This document shows positions 1-10,240 of a stretch of DNA of 64,000 nt, one piece after another. The stretch comes from Puia dinghuensis. GTDB taxonomy: Bacteria > Bacteroidota > Bacteroidia > Chitinophagales > Chitinophagaceae. A model generated the notes under the pieces. The model made no database searches. It worked only from the letters and a program-made list of their open reading frames with translations, and was not told the DNA's origin. Position 1 is the first letter of the stretch. Each line of letters starts with the position of its first letter. Position numbers and translations under genes: made by a program. Where the stretch lies: positions 1-64,000 of the forward strand of contig JAMFSL010000134.1 of the NCBI GenBank assembly GCA_026225275.1. The letters run 5' to 3'.

Positions 1-2333
1 CCCGCTTCAGGGGGGAGGAGAGCTTCAGGGATCTGCTGGAAGCCACGCGTCAGCTGTCGCTGGATGCTTATGAACACCAGGCCTATCCCTTCGATGAGCT
101 CGTCGACGAACTGCAGCCCAGGCGCGACATGAGCCGAAATCCACTGTTTGATATTATGGTGGTCTTGCAAAACAGGGAGTCGCTCCGTCTTACTGAACAA
201 CCTGTGACTGATTCTTTAAGATTAGACCCTTATCAGGAACTGGAATATGCGGGCAGCAAATTCGACCTGCTGTTTTCTTTTGCCGAGGCGGGAGACGATC
301 TTGATATGTCTATACAATACAATAGTGATCTTTATGACGAAGGAACGATCATACGGATGACGGGACATTATGAACAACTGCTGGAATCCGTCATCACTGA
401 TCCCTCCCTGAAAATCCGCGAATTGGAATTCCTGACCGGAGCGGAAAAGCACGCACTGACAGTGGCCTTCAACGCTACAGGCGCTGATTATCCTAAAGAT
501 CGAACGGTGATAGATATGTTTGAGATGCAGGCCGCCCATACTCCGGAACAAATAGCCCTGGTATTTGAAGAAAAGGAAATCTCTTACCGGCAGCTTAATG
601 AAAGATCAAACAAGTTTGCCAGATCCATCCGGCAAAGAACGGCTGTCAGAAGGGGCGACTGTATAGCCGTTTTATTAGAACGTTCGGAATGGTCGGTCAT
701 CAGCATGATAAGCATAATGAAACTGGGCTGTATATATGTCCCGGTGGATAAATCTTTGCCTCCGGCCAGGATCAATTATATCCTTGAAGAAAGCGGGGCT
801 AAAGTAGTCGTTACCGGCGGCGGCCGGCATACAGATAATGAAGGCCGTCCGGAAGGCATGGAATGGCTGGACATAAATATTCCCGAAACGGATATTATGG
901 AATCTTCCGATATCGGTCTGGATATTTCTGGTTCCGATTCATCTTTTATTATTTATACTTCCGGCTCCACCGGTAATCCGAAAGGAGTGGAGCAAACTCA
1001 TCTGACGTTGCTTAATTTGATCTTGTGGGACATCAATGGCGCAAAAATGAATACTGGAACGAGACATTTACAGTTCTCTTCCTTTAGTTTTGACTCTTCC
1101 CTCCACGATATTTTTTATTCCCTTGCCACCGGGGGACAAATCCATATCATCAATGAATCCCTCAGAAGAGATTTATGGGCGCTCAAGGACTATATTCTTG
1201 AAAAAGGGATATCGACCCTTTCTATGCCGTATGCGGCATTGAGGTCTATGTTCAACGAGATTTCCCCTGAAGAATTTAACGGCCACCGGATAGAAGAGGT
1301 CATTTCTACGGGCGAGCAATTATATATCAGCGGCGGATTAAGGATCTTTTTGAAAAATAATCCTTCCATAAGGATCTATAATTTATACGGCCCGTCGGAA
1401 ACTCATGTCGTAACGGGTATCTCCTATGCGTATTCAGAAGGGGGGATACCCGAAAAAGCAAGTATTGGGAAACCCATCCACAATACGGTGATATATATCC
1501 TGGATAAATCGATGCAGTTGGTGCCCATTGGAGTGGAAGGAGAGATCTTCATCGGGGGGTGGAATCTTGCCAAAGGCTATAATGGAAGAGCAGACCTTAC
1601 GGCAGAAAGATTTATCAAAGATCCCTTCAGGAAAGGCGACCTGGTTTATAAAAGCGGCGATATCGCCAAATGGCTGCCTAATGGAGAAATCGAATATTTA
1701 ATGCGGAGGGACAATCAGATAAAGATTAACGGTTACCGCATCGAGCTGGGGGAAATCGAAACCGTGCTGAGAAGCTTCCCGGCAATAGAAGATGCGATCG
1801 TTATAGATAAGAATCTGCCCGACGGTGATAAGGAACTGGTGGCATATTTGGTCGGTAAAACCGCACTGGCCATGGATGAAATCCGAAACTATTTAAAGGA
1901 TCATTTGCCGGCCTACCTTATCCCGCGTTACTACATCCAGCTGGAGGCTGTTCCGTTAACACCTAATGGCAAAGCCGACAAGAGGAAATTGCCGGATCCT
2001 GAAGGGCTGGGGGCGCCTGCCAAAGGCATATATGTGGCCCCCCGGAATGAGATAGAGGAGAAGCTCGTGGAGATATGGAGTGAGATCCTGGGCATCCAAA
2101 AGGACCTCATCGGAGTAAAAGACAATTTCTTCGACCTGGGCGGCCATAGCCTGAAGGCGATACGCATGATCGGGCAAATAAAAAAAAGATATGGAGTGGA
2201 AATGCGGATAAAAGATCTGTTCCGTGAAGCGACCATTGAAGCAATTGCCGGCTGGCTTGATAATATGTTATGGGCAAAAGAAGCGGGAAGGCCGGAACAG
2301 AAAGACAATAATGTGGAAAGCTTTGTTTTTTAA
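1..2333 (+). CDS. Nonribosomal peptide synthetase, C-terminal part (C-A-PCP), 5' truncated
   Basis: The reading frame is open from base 3, so the gene begins upstream of the window. The first ~140 visible residues are the C-terminal half of a condensation domain (YPFDELVDEL, RNPLFDIMVVLQN). A full adenylation domain follows (about 165-670): A3 YTSGSTGNPKG, A5 NLYGPSET, A7 YKSGDIAKW, A8 INGYRIELGE and A10 TPNGKADK. The carrier domain has the phosphopantetheine Ser in GGHSL (Ser codon 2148-2150). The ten-residue code read against GrsA is DSHSITLVVK, which matches no code I know, so the substrate is unassigned. There is no thioesterase or epimerase. The protein ends in a short tail (NNVESFVF) that probably docks onto the TubC-type domain of the next NRPS. 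The PhyH oxygenase starts 16 bases downstream and may act on this module. Confidence 0.95.
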   Translation, partial: RFRGEESFRDLLEATRQLSLDAYEHQAYPFDELVDELQPRRDMSRNPLFDIMVVLQNRESLRLTEQPVTDSLRLDPYQELEYAGSKFDLLFSFAEAGDDLDMSIQYNSDLYDEGTIIRMTGHYEQLLESVITDPSLKIRELEFLTGAEKHALTVAFNATGADYPKDRTVIDMFEMQAAHTPEQIALVFEEKEISYRQLNERSNKFARSIRQRTAVRRGDCIAVLLERSEWSVISMISIMKLGCIYVPVDKSLPPARINYILEESGAKVVVTGGGRHTDNEGRPEGMEWLDINIPETDIMESSDIGLDISGSDSSFIIYTSGSTGNPKGVEQTHLTLLNLILWDINGAKMNTGTRHLQFSSFSFDSSLHDIFYSLATGGQIHIINESLRRDLWALKDYILEKGISTLSMPYAALRSMFNEISPEEFNGHRIEEVISTGEQLYISGGLRIFLKNNPSIRIYNLYGPSETHVVTGISYAYSEGGIPEKASIGKPIHNTVIYILDKSMQLVPIGVEGEIFIGGWNLAKGYNGRADLTAERFIKDPFRKGDLVYKSGDIAKWLPNGEIEYLMRRDNQIKINGYRIELGEIETVLRSFPAIEDAIVIDKNLPDGDKELVAYLVGKTALAMDEIRNYLKDHLPAYLIPRYYIQLEAVPLTPNGKADKRKLPDPEGLGAPAKGIYVAPRNEIEEKLVEIWSEILGIQKDLIGVKDNFFDLGGHSLKAIRMIGQIKKRYGVEMRIKDLFREATIEAIAGWLDNMLWAKEAGRPEQKDNNVESFVF

Positions 2334-2349
2334 TACATAAACTCCTTCC

Positions 2350-3171
2350 ATGAAATTAAGTAATGAACAAATAGCCTTCTATAATGAAAACGGCTATTTG
2401 AAAATTGACAATTACTTCAGTCCGGCTGAAGTAGGTATGTTATATAATGAACTTCCCCATACATGCGAGGAGAACTCGCCAAGGGTGATCCTGGAGGACA
2501 ACGGTTCCGTCCGGTCGGTCTTTGCTCCTCACTTTGTAAGCGAAATTTATCACCGTTTGAGCCGGCTGGATCGTCTTGTCATTCCGGCCCGGCAAATAGT
2601 CGGGAACAAAATATACCTACATCAATATAAAGTAAATTCGAAAAAAGGACTCAAAGGCGAGTGGTGGGAATGGCACCAGGATTTTCCATATTGGCATATC
2701 GATGATGGCATCAGAAATCCCGATCTGGTGTCTGTCATGCTTTATCTTCAGGATACAGATTCTTCGAATGGAGCCCTTATGCTGATACCCAAGACCCATA
2801 AATTGGGAATTGTTAAATTCGCCGTAAAAGATTCCCCTCAAAAGACAAAAGACTATCTGTCTTCTTTGAGTTCAGATATTAAATTTACGGTTGACCACAA
2901 ACTTCTCAAAGAACTCTCGCTGGCTAATGGAATAGTGACGGCATCCGGAAAAAAAGGGTCTGTGCTATTCTTTCATGGAAATATCTTCCACGCATCCAAC
3001 ACAAATCTGACGCCTTTTGACAGGGACGCGGTGTTGTTAACCTATAACAGCATAGATAATCCGCCTACCAATTCCCTGAATCCGAGGCCCGAATTTCTGG
3101 CAGGCAGAAATTTTGAACCGATAGAGCAGCTTGAAACCAGCATCTTATACGCTGAGCACCAACATGAATAA
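2350..3171 (+). CDS. PhyH-family Fe(II)/2-oxoglutarate dioxygenase (probable peptide-tailoring hydroxylase)
   Basis: This 273-residue protein has the 2-His-1-carboxylate iron site of phytanoyl-CoA dioxygenase relatives: H109 and D111 in WHQDF, and a distal H214 in NIFHAS. An Arg about 12 residues later (near 226) is placed to bind 2-oxoglutarate. The carboxylate is Asp, so it should hydroxylate rather than halogenate; SyrB2-type halogenases have Ala or Gly there. It lies between two NRPS genes, 16 bases after one and overlapping the next by 8 bases (ATGAATAA). This makes it a cotranscribed tailoring enzyme, acting on a free amino acid or on one tethered to a carrier domain. The target residue cannot be read from the sequence. 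The unassigned module just upstream is the nearest candidate. Confidence 0.88.
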   Translation: MKLSNEQIAFYNENGYLKIDNYFSPAEVGMLYNELPHTCEENSPRVILEDNGSVRSVFAPHFVSEIYHRLSRLDRLVIPARQIVGNKIYLHQYKVNSKKGLKGEWWEWHQDFPYWHIDDGIRNPDLVSVMLYLQDTDSSNGALMLIPKTHKLGIVKFAVKDSPQKTKDYLSSLSSDIKFTVDHKLLKELSLANGIVTASGKKGSVLFFHGNIFHASNTNLTPFDRDAVLLTYNSIDNPPTNSLNPRPEFLAGRNFEPIEQLETSILYAEHQHE

Positions 3172-6100
3172 CCTGACAGATATTATCCGCCAGTTAAGGA
3201 ATGCCAACGCCAGGATCTCGGTCGATGGCGATCGTCTGATCGTCGATTGCAAACAGGATCTTATCGATGACCGGTTGAAATCGCTGATCTCGGTTCACAA
3301 AAAGGGACTGATACAGTATTTGAATGAGATACGAACGGCTGCTCACACCCCAATACCGGTCATTCCGGCCGGAGCTCTGTATCCGGTGTCATCCGCTCAG
3401 CGGAGAATATGGCTTCTGAGCCAGGACAGCAAGGCCAGCATAGCCTATAATATGGTCGGCGTGTATACTTTCAGCGGTATGGTAAACCGGCTGGTGTTGG
3501 AAAACTCCTTCCGGATCTTGATGGAACGACATGAAATCCTGAGAACGATTTTTCGCGAGAGCGAACCGGGAGAGGTCCGGCAACTCTTTGACCCGGCGGG
3601 AAAGCCGGAATTTAAGCTGCTGTACAGAGATATGCGCGGCGAAGAAAGGCAGGACGAATTAGTCGGAGAAATTGTTCGTGCAGCAGTGGAAAACCCTTTC
3701 GACCTTTCCGAAGGACCCCTTATGCGGGCGTTATTATTGCAAACAGCCGATAATAAATGGATTTTTGTGCACGTGATGCACCATATTGTGGGGGATGGGT
3801 GGTCGATGGATATCCTAATTAAAGAACTTTTATGGTCATACAACACCCTTATAAAAGGACAGAAGGTAGTCTTTCCGCCCTTGAGAATACAATATAAAGA
3901 TTATGCTACATGGCAGCAGCGGCAACTTTCAGAAGAAGGGCTGGCTGTGCATCGGGATTATTGGCTGGGGCAGTTATCCGGAGAATTGCCTGTCCTTGAA
4001 CTACCGTTGGATAAGACCCGGCCGGCGAGACGGACCTTTATCGGCGGAACTCACAAAGGAAGCATCGATCGGGTCCGGCTGAAAAGCCTGAAATCCATTT
4101 GCAAGGACAAAGGAGCGACTTTATTTATGGCCTTGCTGGCCACGACGAACGCCCTATTATACAGGTATACCGGCAGGGAAGATATTATCCTGGGCACTCC
4201 TGTCGCCGGCAGGGACCATCCTGACCTGGAGGGTCAAATAGGCTTTTACGTAAATACTTTGGCTATGCGGAGCCGGTTCAGCGGAAGGGATAGTTTCGAA
4301 GACTTGTTGCATCAAGCCAGACAAGTTGCCCTCGAAGCATACCAGCACCAGCGTTATCCCTTCGATGAACTGGTCGGCGATCTCGGTATCCGGCGCGATA
4401 CCGGTCGAAACCCCCTTTTCGATATTATGATCGTCCTGCAGAATGCTACAGCCTTCGTCAGTCAGGAAGACGGAATGCCTTCCGAACTAAAGATCGCCGA
4501 ATGGACAGGCGCGCATCATGGGACAAGCAAGTTTGATCTAACCTTTTCTTTTGCAGAAGCAGATGACGAATTAAAAATAGTCCTGGAATATAATGGCGAT
4601 ATTTTCCTTCCCGGTACAGCGCAACGGTTAGTTCGTCATTTAGAGCAATTGCTGACGGCGATGATCGCCTATCCGTCCATGCCGGTCCGCGGGCTGGATT
4701 ATCTCAGCCGGGAAGATAAACACTGGCTTTTATCCGTAGTCAATGATACTGCGGTCCCCGCACTGAACAACAGCACGATCGCAGATCTCTTCGAGGCTCA
4801 GGTCGAAAAGACGCCTGAAAAAACAGCGCTGGTTTTCGAAGATACCTTACTGACCTACCGGGAACTGAATGAGAAGGCAAACCAACTGGCTGATTACCTG
4901 CGACGGAATTTCACCATTTGCCCGGATGACCTGGTGGCATTGGTACTGGATCGTAATGAATGGCTGATCATTTCGATTTTGGGAGTACTGAAGGCCGGAG
5001 CAGCCTATTTGCCCATAGAGACGGATGCCCCGCCGGATCGTATAGCATACATACTATCGAATAGCAAGTGTAAACTGGTGATCGATAAGGCAGAACTGGA
5101 AAAAGCCGCCAATCAAAAACAGCTGTGCAGCAGTAATAATCCCGGATTGACCTTATCTCCCCGGAGTCTGGCCTATGTCATGTACACATCAGGGTCTACC
5201 GGCCGCCCTAAAGGAGTGATGATAGAGCATGCCGGCGTTATTCGTCTTGCTAAGTCACCTTCCTATGTGCCGCTTGAATCGACAGACATCCTTCTATCGA
5301 CAGGAGCGATCAATTTCGATGCTGTCACTTTTGAGTATTGGAGTATGTTATTGAATGGCGGTCAGCTGGTCTTGTGCCGCCAGGATGTATTGTCAGACGC
5401 CGTCAGACTGTGGGAAGAAATGCGGCGGAGAAAGGTAAGCATCATGTGGTTTACAGCCGGCTGGTTCGATCAGCTTGTCGATACCTGTCCGGAAATGTTT
5501 AAGGGATTGAAGACGGTGCTTGCCGGCGGGGACAAGCTATCTCCTGTACATATAAGAACGCTTCAGCAACTATACCCTGGTTTGCATATAGTCAACGGAT
5601 ACGGTCCGACGGAGAATACGACGTTCTCACTGACATGCCTGATAACAACTTTTATGAACAATATCCCGATAGGAAAGCCAATAACCAATACAACGGTCTA
5701 TATCCTGGATGACCAGGAAGCGCTTGTGCCGGTTGGGGTATTCGGAGAGATTTGCCTGGGCGGATCAGGACTTTCAAGGGGATATTTGAATGAACCGGGT
5801 CTGACAGCGGAAAAATTCGTGTCGAATCCTTATTGCATCGGAGAAAGGATGTATAAAACAGGGGATATCGGAAGATGGCTTCCGGACGGCAATGTAGAAT
5901 TTGGAGGTAGAAAAGACGACCAGGTTAAGATTAGGGGATTTCGTATTGAACCCGGAGAAATCGAAAATGTATTGCAGGAACATGAGCTCATCGATCGTGC
6001 CGCCGTGACAATAATGACTACCGGTCAGGGCGAAAAAAAGCTGGCCGCGTACCTTACCGGGAACACTATGCTGGATGCTCAGTCGCTAAGGGCTTATATG

Positions 6101-7936
6101 GTCGGAATAATACCGGAATACATGATACCTGACCATTTTGTTTTATTGGAAGAATTACCGCTGAATTCAAATGGAAAGGTTGATAAAGGAAGGCTGTCCC
6201 AAACTGCAGGCATTATCTTACCGTCATCTGTGGAATATGTCCCGCCCCGTAATCATATCGAAACAGAACTGGCATCTGTCTGGCAGGATATACTGGAAAA
6301 AGAGCAAATAAGTGTAAAAGATGATTTCTTCGAGATGGGGGGCCATAGCCTGAATATAACTCGGCTTGCGGGTCTCATATATAAGAAGTTCAATGTTAAA
6401 ATTACCACAGGAGAGCTCTTTTCAGTAAGAGTTCTCGAAGATCAGGCCCGTTTGATAAACGATTCCGGCACCTCCATTTTTCGGCCGGTACCGGTGGCAG
6501 AATGGCAAGCCTCTTATCCTTTGTCTTCTTCCCAAAAAAGGATCTGGCTTGCCAGCCAATTGACCGAAAGCAATATAAGCTACAATATTACCGGCGCATA
6601 TGTTTTTAAAGGGCACCTTGACCTGGAAGCCCTTACCGGGGCTTTAAACGCGCTGATAGAACGACATGAAAGCCTGCGCACCGTTTTCAGAGAAGATGAC
6701 AACGGAGAGATCAGGCAATATATCATGCCTGCGGATAAGACGGTGTTGAAAATATCTTATCATCATCCTGGTGCGGCGGATGGAAAGGAAGATGTCATCA
6801 GGAGGCAGATACAGTCCTCTTTTGAAGCCCCTTTTAATCTTGGCGAGGGTCCATTGATCAGAGCTGATTTATACCAGTCCGGCACGGATCATTGGATTTT
6901 TGCCTATGCAATGCACCATGCTATCAGCGACGGGAGATCAATGCACATACTGATACACCAATTGCTGTTGTTTTATCATTCATTTCTCAAAAATGAACCG
7001 AATCCTTTGACTCCTTTACGAATCCAATATAAGGATTATGCAGTTTGGCAACAAACTGAACTCAACCGGAACATTATGGCAGTTCATAAAGATTACTGGT
7101 TGCAGCAATTCAAGGGAGAGCTTCCTGTCTTCGCTCATCCGCGTGGGAAAGGCCGCCCTTCCCTGAAGACCTATAAAGGAAGGATCCTTAGAAAACATAT
7201 CGACCTTCGGATGTTAAAAGAGATAAAAGATTATAGCAACCGGAACGGCGGTACGCTTTTTATGGGATTACTGGCATTGGTCAATACGGTATTATACAGG
7301 TATAACGGACAGGAAGATATAATCATCGGGACACCGGTGGCCGGAAGAGACCATGCGGACCTGGAAGACCAGATCGGCGTCTATCTGAATACACTGGCAC
7401 TGAGGTTTCGCTTCGACAATCAATATACTTTCGACGAATTATTCGCATTGATAAAACAAATTACAATGCAGGCACATGAGCATCGGCAATTTCCTTTCGA
7501 GGAATTGGTTGCAGCCCTGGACCTGCCCGGGCATTCAGGCAGAAATCTCTTGTTCGACATTTGGGTGGTACTGCATAATACCGAAATCAAGCGCGGATCA
7601 TTACCTCCAGCCGAAGGGTTGGAAATAAGCGGCTATGAAGAAGAATTTACGCTCAATAGCAAGTTTGACCTGTTATTCAGTTTTAATGAATCGGATGATG
7701 GCATCCAGGTAGGGCTTGAATATAATGTAGACATATTGGAGAGGATAGTGGCGGATAACCTGTTGAAACAGCTGGATAATGTGATGCGGTATGTCCTGAA
7801 AGATCCGTCTATGCCGCTTTTGAAGGTAAATGAGGTGCTTGACAGGCAGGAAGAAGAACATCGCAAGGTTCATCTGCAGGAGATGCGCAAAGGGAATCTA
7901 TTGAATTTAATCAATAAAGGTAAATCAGATGCTTAA
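3164..7936 (+). CDS. Nonribosomal peptide synthetase, TubC dock-C-A(Val)-PCP-C
   Basis: I start the protein at ATG 3164, which overlaps the preceding stop; an in-frame TTG at 3131 would only add an unrelated 11 residues. Residues 1-55 (ISVDGDRLIV, LISVHKKGLIQYL) look like a TubC-type beta-hairpin docking domain. Then come an LCL-like C domain (about 72-510, HHIVGDG), an A domain (about 534-1005), a PCP (Ser1062 in GGHSL), and a second complete C domain (about 1117-1560, HHAISDG) that ends the protein. The code read from the A4-A5 region is DAFWLGGTFK, the classic Val type. The order PCP-C at the C-terminus is unusual: this C domain must serve the first A domain of the next NRPS in trans. The TauD oxygenase gene overlaps the stop by 8 bases (ATGCTTAA). 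Confidence 0.95.
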   Translation: MNNLTDIIRQLRNANARISVDGDRLIVDCKQDLIDDRLKSLISVHKKGLIQYLNEIRTAAHTPIPVIPAGALYPVSSAQRRIWLLSQDSKASIAYNMVGVYTFSGMVNRLVLENSFRILMERHEILRTIFRESEPGEVRQLFDPAGKPEFKLLYRDMRGEERQDELVGEIVRAAVENPFDLSEGPLMRALLLQTADNKWIFVHVMHHIVGDGWSMDILIKELLWSYNTLIKGQKVVFPPLRIQYKDYATWQQRQLSEEGLAVHRDYWLGQLSGELPVLELPLDKTRPARRTFIGGTHKGSIDRVRLKSLKSICKDKGATLFMALLATTNALLYRYTGREDIILGTPVAGRDHPDLEGQIGFYVNTLAMRSRFSGRDSFEDLLHQARQVALEAYQHQRYPFDELVGDLGIRRDTGRNPLFDIMIVLQNATAFVSQEDGMPSELKIAEWTGAHHGTSKFDLTFSFAEADDELKIVLEYNGDIFLPGTAQRLVRHLEQLLTAMIAYPSMPVRGLDYLSREDKHWLLSVVNDTAVPALNNSTIADLFEAQVEKTPEKTALVFEDTLLTYRELNEKANQLADYLRRNFTICPDDLVALVLDRNEWLIISILGVLKAGAAYLPIETDAPPDRIAYILSNSKCKLVIDKAELEKAANQKQLCSSNNPGLTLSPRSLAYVMYTSGSTGRPKGVMIEHAGVIRLAKSPSYVPLESTDILLSTGAINFDAVTFEYWSMLLNGGQLVLCRQDVLSDAVRLWEEMRRRKVSIMWFTAGWFDQLVDTCPEMFKGLKTVLAGGDKLSPVHIRTLQQLYPGLHIVNGYGPTENTTFSLTCLITTFMNNIPIGKPITNTTVYILDDQEALVPVGVFGEICLGGSGLSRGYLNEPGLTAEKFVSNPYCIGERMYKTGDIGRWLPDGNVEFGGRKDDQVKIRGFRIEPGEIENVLQEHELIDRAAVTIMTTGQGEKKLAAYLTGNTMLDAQSLRAYMVGIIPEYMIPDHFVLLEELPLNSNGKVDKGRLSQTAGIILPSSVEYVPPRNHIETELASVWQDILEKEQISVKDDFFEMGGHSLNITRLAGLIYKKFNVKITTGELFSVRVLEDQARLINDSGTSIFRPVPVAEWQASYPLSSSQKRIWLASQLTESNISYNITGAYVFKGHLDLEALTGALNALIERHESLRTVFREDDNGEIRQYIMPADKTVLKISYHHPGAADGKEDVIRRQIQSSFEAPFNLGEGPLIRADLYQSGTDHWIFAYAMHHAISDGRSMHILIHQLLLFYHSFLKNEPNPLTPLRIQYKDYAVWQQTELNRNIMAVHKDYWLQQFKGELPVFAHPRGKGRPSLKTYKGRILRKHIDLRMLKEIKDYSNRNGGTLFMGLLALVNTVLYRYNGQEDIIIGTPVAGRDHADLEDQIGVYLNTLALRFRFDNQYTFDELFALIKQITMQAHEHRQFPFEELVAALDLPGHSGRNLLFDIWVVLHNTEIKRGSLPPAEGLEISGYEEEFTLNSKFDLLFSFNESDDGIQVGLEYNVDILERIVADNLLKQLDNVMRYVLKDPSMPLLKVNEVLDRQEEEHRKVHLQEMRKGNLLNLINKGKSDA

Positions 7937-8921
7937 CAGACTTGAAAAATTGGTCAATACGAAGGCGGAAAATGTAATAAATGCTCCTAAAGTCAATTAT
8001 TCATTTCTCCCGGACAACGGCAGGCTGCCGCTGTTGATCTCGCCTGTTACCGGCAGCCTGTTACTGCCGGAATGGATCAAAGACAATAAAACAATATTTT
8101 TTGATAAGTTGCGCGAATACGGTGGTATCCTGTTCAGAGGATTTAAAATCGATTCGGTTGAAAAATTCCAGGATTTTGTGGCTGCATTCGAAGCATCTCC
8201 ATTGGAGTACAGACAAAGGACCTCTCCCCGTTTCGAAGTAGCTAAAAACATATATCACTCGACTACCTACCCGTCAGATCAGGAAATCAACATGCATAGC
8301 GAAAATTCCTACGCCCTGAATTGGTCAAGATATATCGTATTCTGCTGTATAGAGCCGGCTGAAGAAAGAGGCGAAACACCGATTGCAGATAATCGATCTG
8401 TTCTTAACTATCTCAGCAGTGAAACACGGGAAAAATTTTTGCAAAAAGGAGTCAGATATGTCAGAAATATTTCCAAAGAGCTTGGTTTGTCATGGGAAGA
8501 GGTATTTCAGACCACGGATAAAAATGAAGTGGCGTCGGAATGCCGGCGATTCGGCATGGGGCTCGAATGGAAAGACGATGACAGGCTGACACTTATCTGG
8601 AATAACGGAGCTATTTATGCCCACCCTGAAACAGGCGAAAAGACATGGTTCAACCATGCTTTCTTTTTCAATAAATATGCTCTCAGTGAAGAACTGCTCG
8701 CTGAATTTGAATCGGACACTGAACTTCCCTTTTCTACTTATTATGGCGATGGAACGATCATCTCCAGAGAAGAAATTGCCGAAATCCGGTCGGCCTACGC
8801 GCGGGCTGCTGTCACCTTTCCCTGGGAAAAGGGAGATGTTTTATTCCTGGATAATATGATGGTTTCCCATGGAAGAAAACCCTACAAAGGCAAAAGAGAG
8901 ATCATAGTCTCCATGTTTTAA
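7929..8921 (+). CDS. TauD/TfdA-family Fe(II)/2-oxoglutarate dioxygenase, SyrP/AsnO-like beta-hydroxylase
   Basis: This is a 330-residue protein of the TauD clan. The iron ligands are visible as H123-x-E125 in MHSENSYA and the distal H314 in VSHGRKPY, with a basic KREIIVSM stretch about ten residues on for 2-oxoglutarate. The HxE rather than HxD motif is shared by AsnO (Asn beta-hydroxylase of CDA), VioC and the SyrP group of NRPS-associated Asp beta-hydroxylases. The phrase ERGETPIADNR is also typical of that group. The gene overlaps the upstream NRPS and lies 28 bases before the NRPS whose first module has an Asn code and a degenerate condensation-like domain. I infer that it beta-hydroxylates that Asn, either free or on the carrier domain. 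Family assignment is firm; substrate is inference. Confidence 0.9.
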   Translation: MLNRLEKLVNTKAENVINAPKVNYSFLPDNGRLPLLISPVTGSLLLPEWIKDNKTIFFDKLREYGGILFRGFKIDSVEKFQDFVAAFEASPLEYRQRTSPRFEVAKNIYHSTTYPSDQEINMHSENSYALNWSRYIVFCCIEPAEERGETPIADNRSVLNYLSSETREKFLQKGVRYVRNISKELGLSWEEVFQTTDKNEVASECRRFGMGLEWKDDDRLTLIWNNGAIYAHPETGEKTWFNHAFFFNKYALSEELLAEFESDTELPFSTYYGDGTIISREEIAEIRSAYARAAVTFPWEKGDVLFLDNMMVSHGRKPYKGKREIIVSMF

Positions 8922-8949
8922 AGGACTCGTCAAGAATAAAAGATAAAAT

Positions 8950-10240
8950 ATGAATGCCTTGGATACGTCGACAGGGTTTGAACTTTCTGTCAATCAAAAA
9001 GAGATGTGGGCTTTTTCCCGGCATATCGGCAATTATTATAGCCAGATGGTGATTCAGATCAGCGGACCGCTGCTCTTTGAAAAATTGCTGGGATCCATTG
9101 AGATCGTTATAAAGCAACAGGAGATCCTGTCCTATAAATGCTATAAGGAACGGGACTCGGCCTTTCCCTTCCAGATCTCCGATGGGAACCGGGAGCCCGA
9201 CATTCAACGGCTTTTGATGGAGACTGATGATTGGGAGAAGATCGCTGAACAGGCCGGGGAATTTCTTATGCGGCCCTATGATCCGGGAAAAAATCAGCCT
9301 GTCCGTTTTTTTTGCGCCGAATGCAAAGGGAATATATCTTTCCTGTTTATCAAGTTATATGCATTCTGGGCTGACAATTACAGTTGTCATTTATTTTACC
9401 AGGCGTTGTGCAGGGAGTATTTTCGGGGTGCAGGCAGGCAGGAGAAGCCTGATATCATCGAATACAGCAACTTTTCAAAATGGCAGAACGAACTGATAGG
9501 AAACTCCGAAGACGAAGGAAATGACTTTTGGAGGAAATATAACTTCATTCCAAAAGAGATTACCCTTCCTTTTGGAAGCAAAAAAGCCATTCCGTTTAGT
9601 CATAAGCGGCGTGGTGTGGAGGTGATCGCCGGGGAAAAATACCGGGCTCTCAGGGACCTTTCTTTTTCTCTCCGATCCGATATTCCCGATGTCCTGTTTG
9701 GTATTTTCGCCATTCATCTCGGCTCTTTTACAGATAAGGAATTTACAATTGGATTTATTCCTTTTAAAAGGAATTACAGGGAATTGGACGAAACATTTGG
9801 GCTGATATCGCGGCCCTTGCCCGTGAGATTTCAAATCCCCCCGGAGGCATCTTTGGAAAAAACGGCCGGACAAATCGGCCGGCAGCTGAAAGAGATATCG
9901 GCCTGGAGCGATTATTTTCACCTGGCTGTCGAGGAGGAAAAGACGGCCGGCGGTTTACCGGCATTCTCTTATTGCTTCGAATACATAGAGGTTAATGAAG
10001 CAAGCCTGTCAAAACCTAACGGATTCTCATTTGAATCGGACCATTATTACAGCGTTACAAACCCTTTTTGCTTAAAGTTAGTTTGTTTGGACGACGGTCA
10101 GAAGGTATCGGTCGGGTTGTATTATGATCAGAACAGATTCACTGATGCTGAAATCGGCATTTTGACGGCGCAGCTAAGTTGTCGGTTTCAGAAGGACATC
10201 GGTGATTACCCGGTTGTTCACTCCCTGACTGCTGCGGAAC
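8950..10240 (+). other. Degenerate condensation-like ('interface'-type) domain at the NRPS N-terminus
   Basis: The first ~430 residues of this synthetase keep the condensation fold landmarks: a QKEMWAFSR start, a QQEIL helix, an FSKWQNEL stretch, and an FTIGFIPFKRNY segment in the place of the usual GTPVAGR. The catalytic HHxxxDG is replaced by YAFWADN (residues 137-143), so both His are gone while Asp remains. It directly precedes the Asn-type A domain. The functional C domain for this module sits at the end of the previous protein. Condensation relatives in the same position, called interface domains, are described in siderophore synthetases that use a separate Asp beta-hydroxylase. A simple decayed C domain is the alternative. 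Confidence 0.8.

Noticed and set aside
3131-3163. TTG start 11 codons upstream for the Val NRPS.
   Set aside because: ATG 3164 gives a clean TubC docking domain and the usual ATGAATAA coupling with the PhyH gene.
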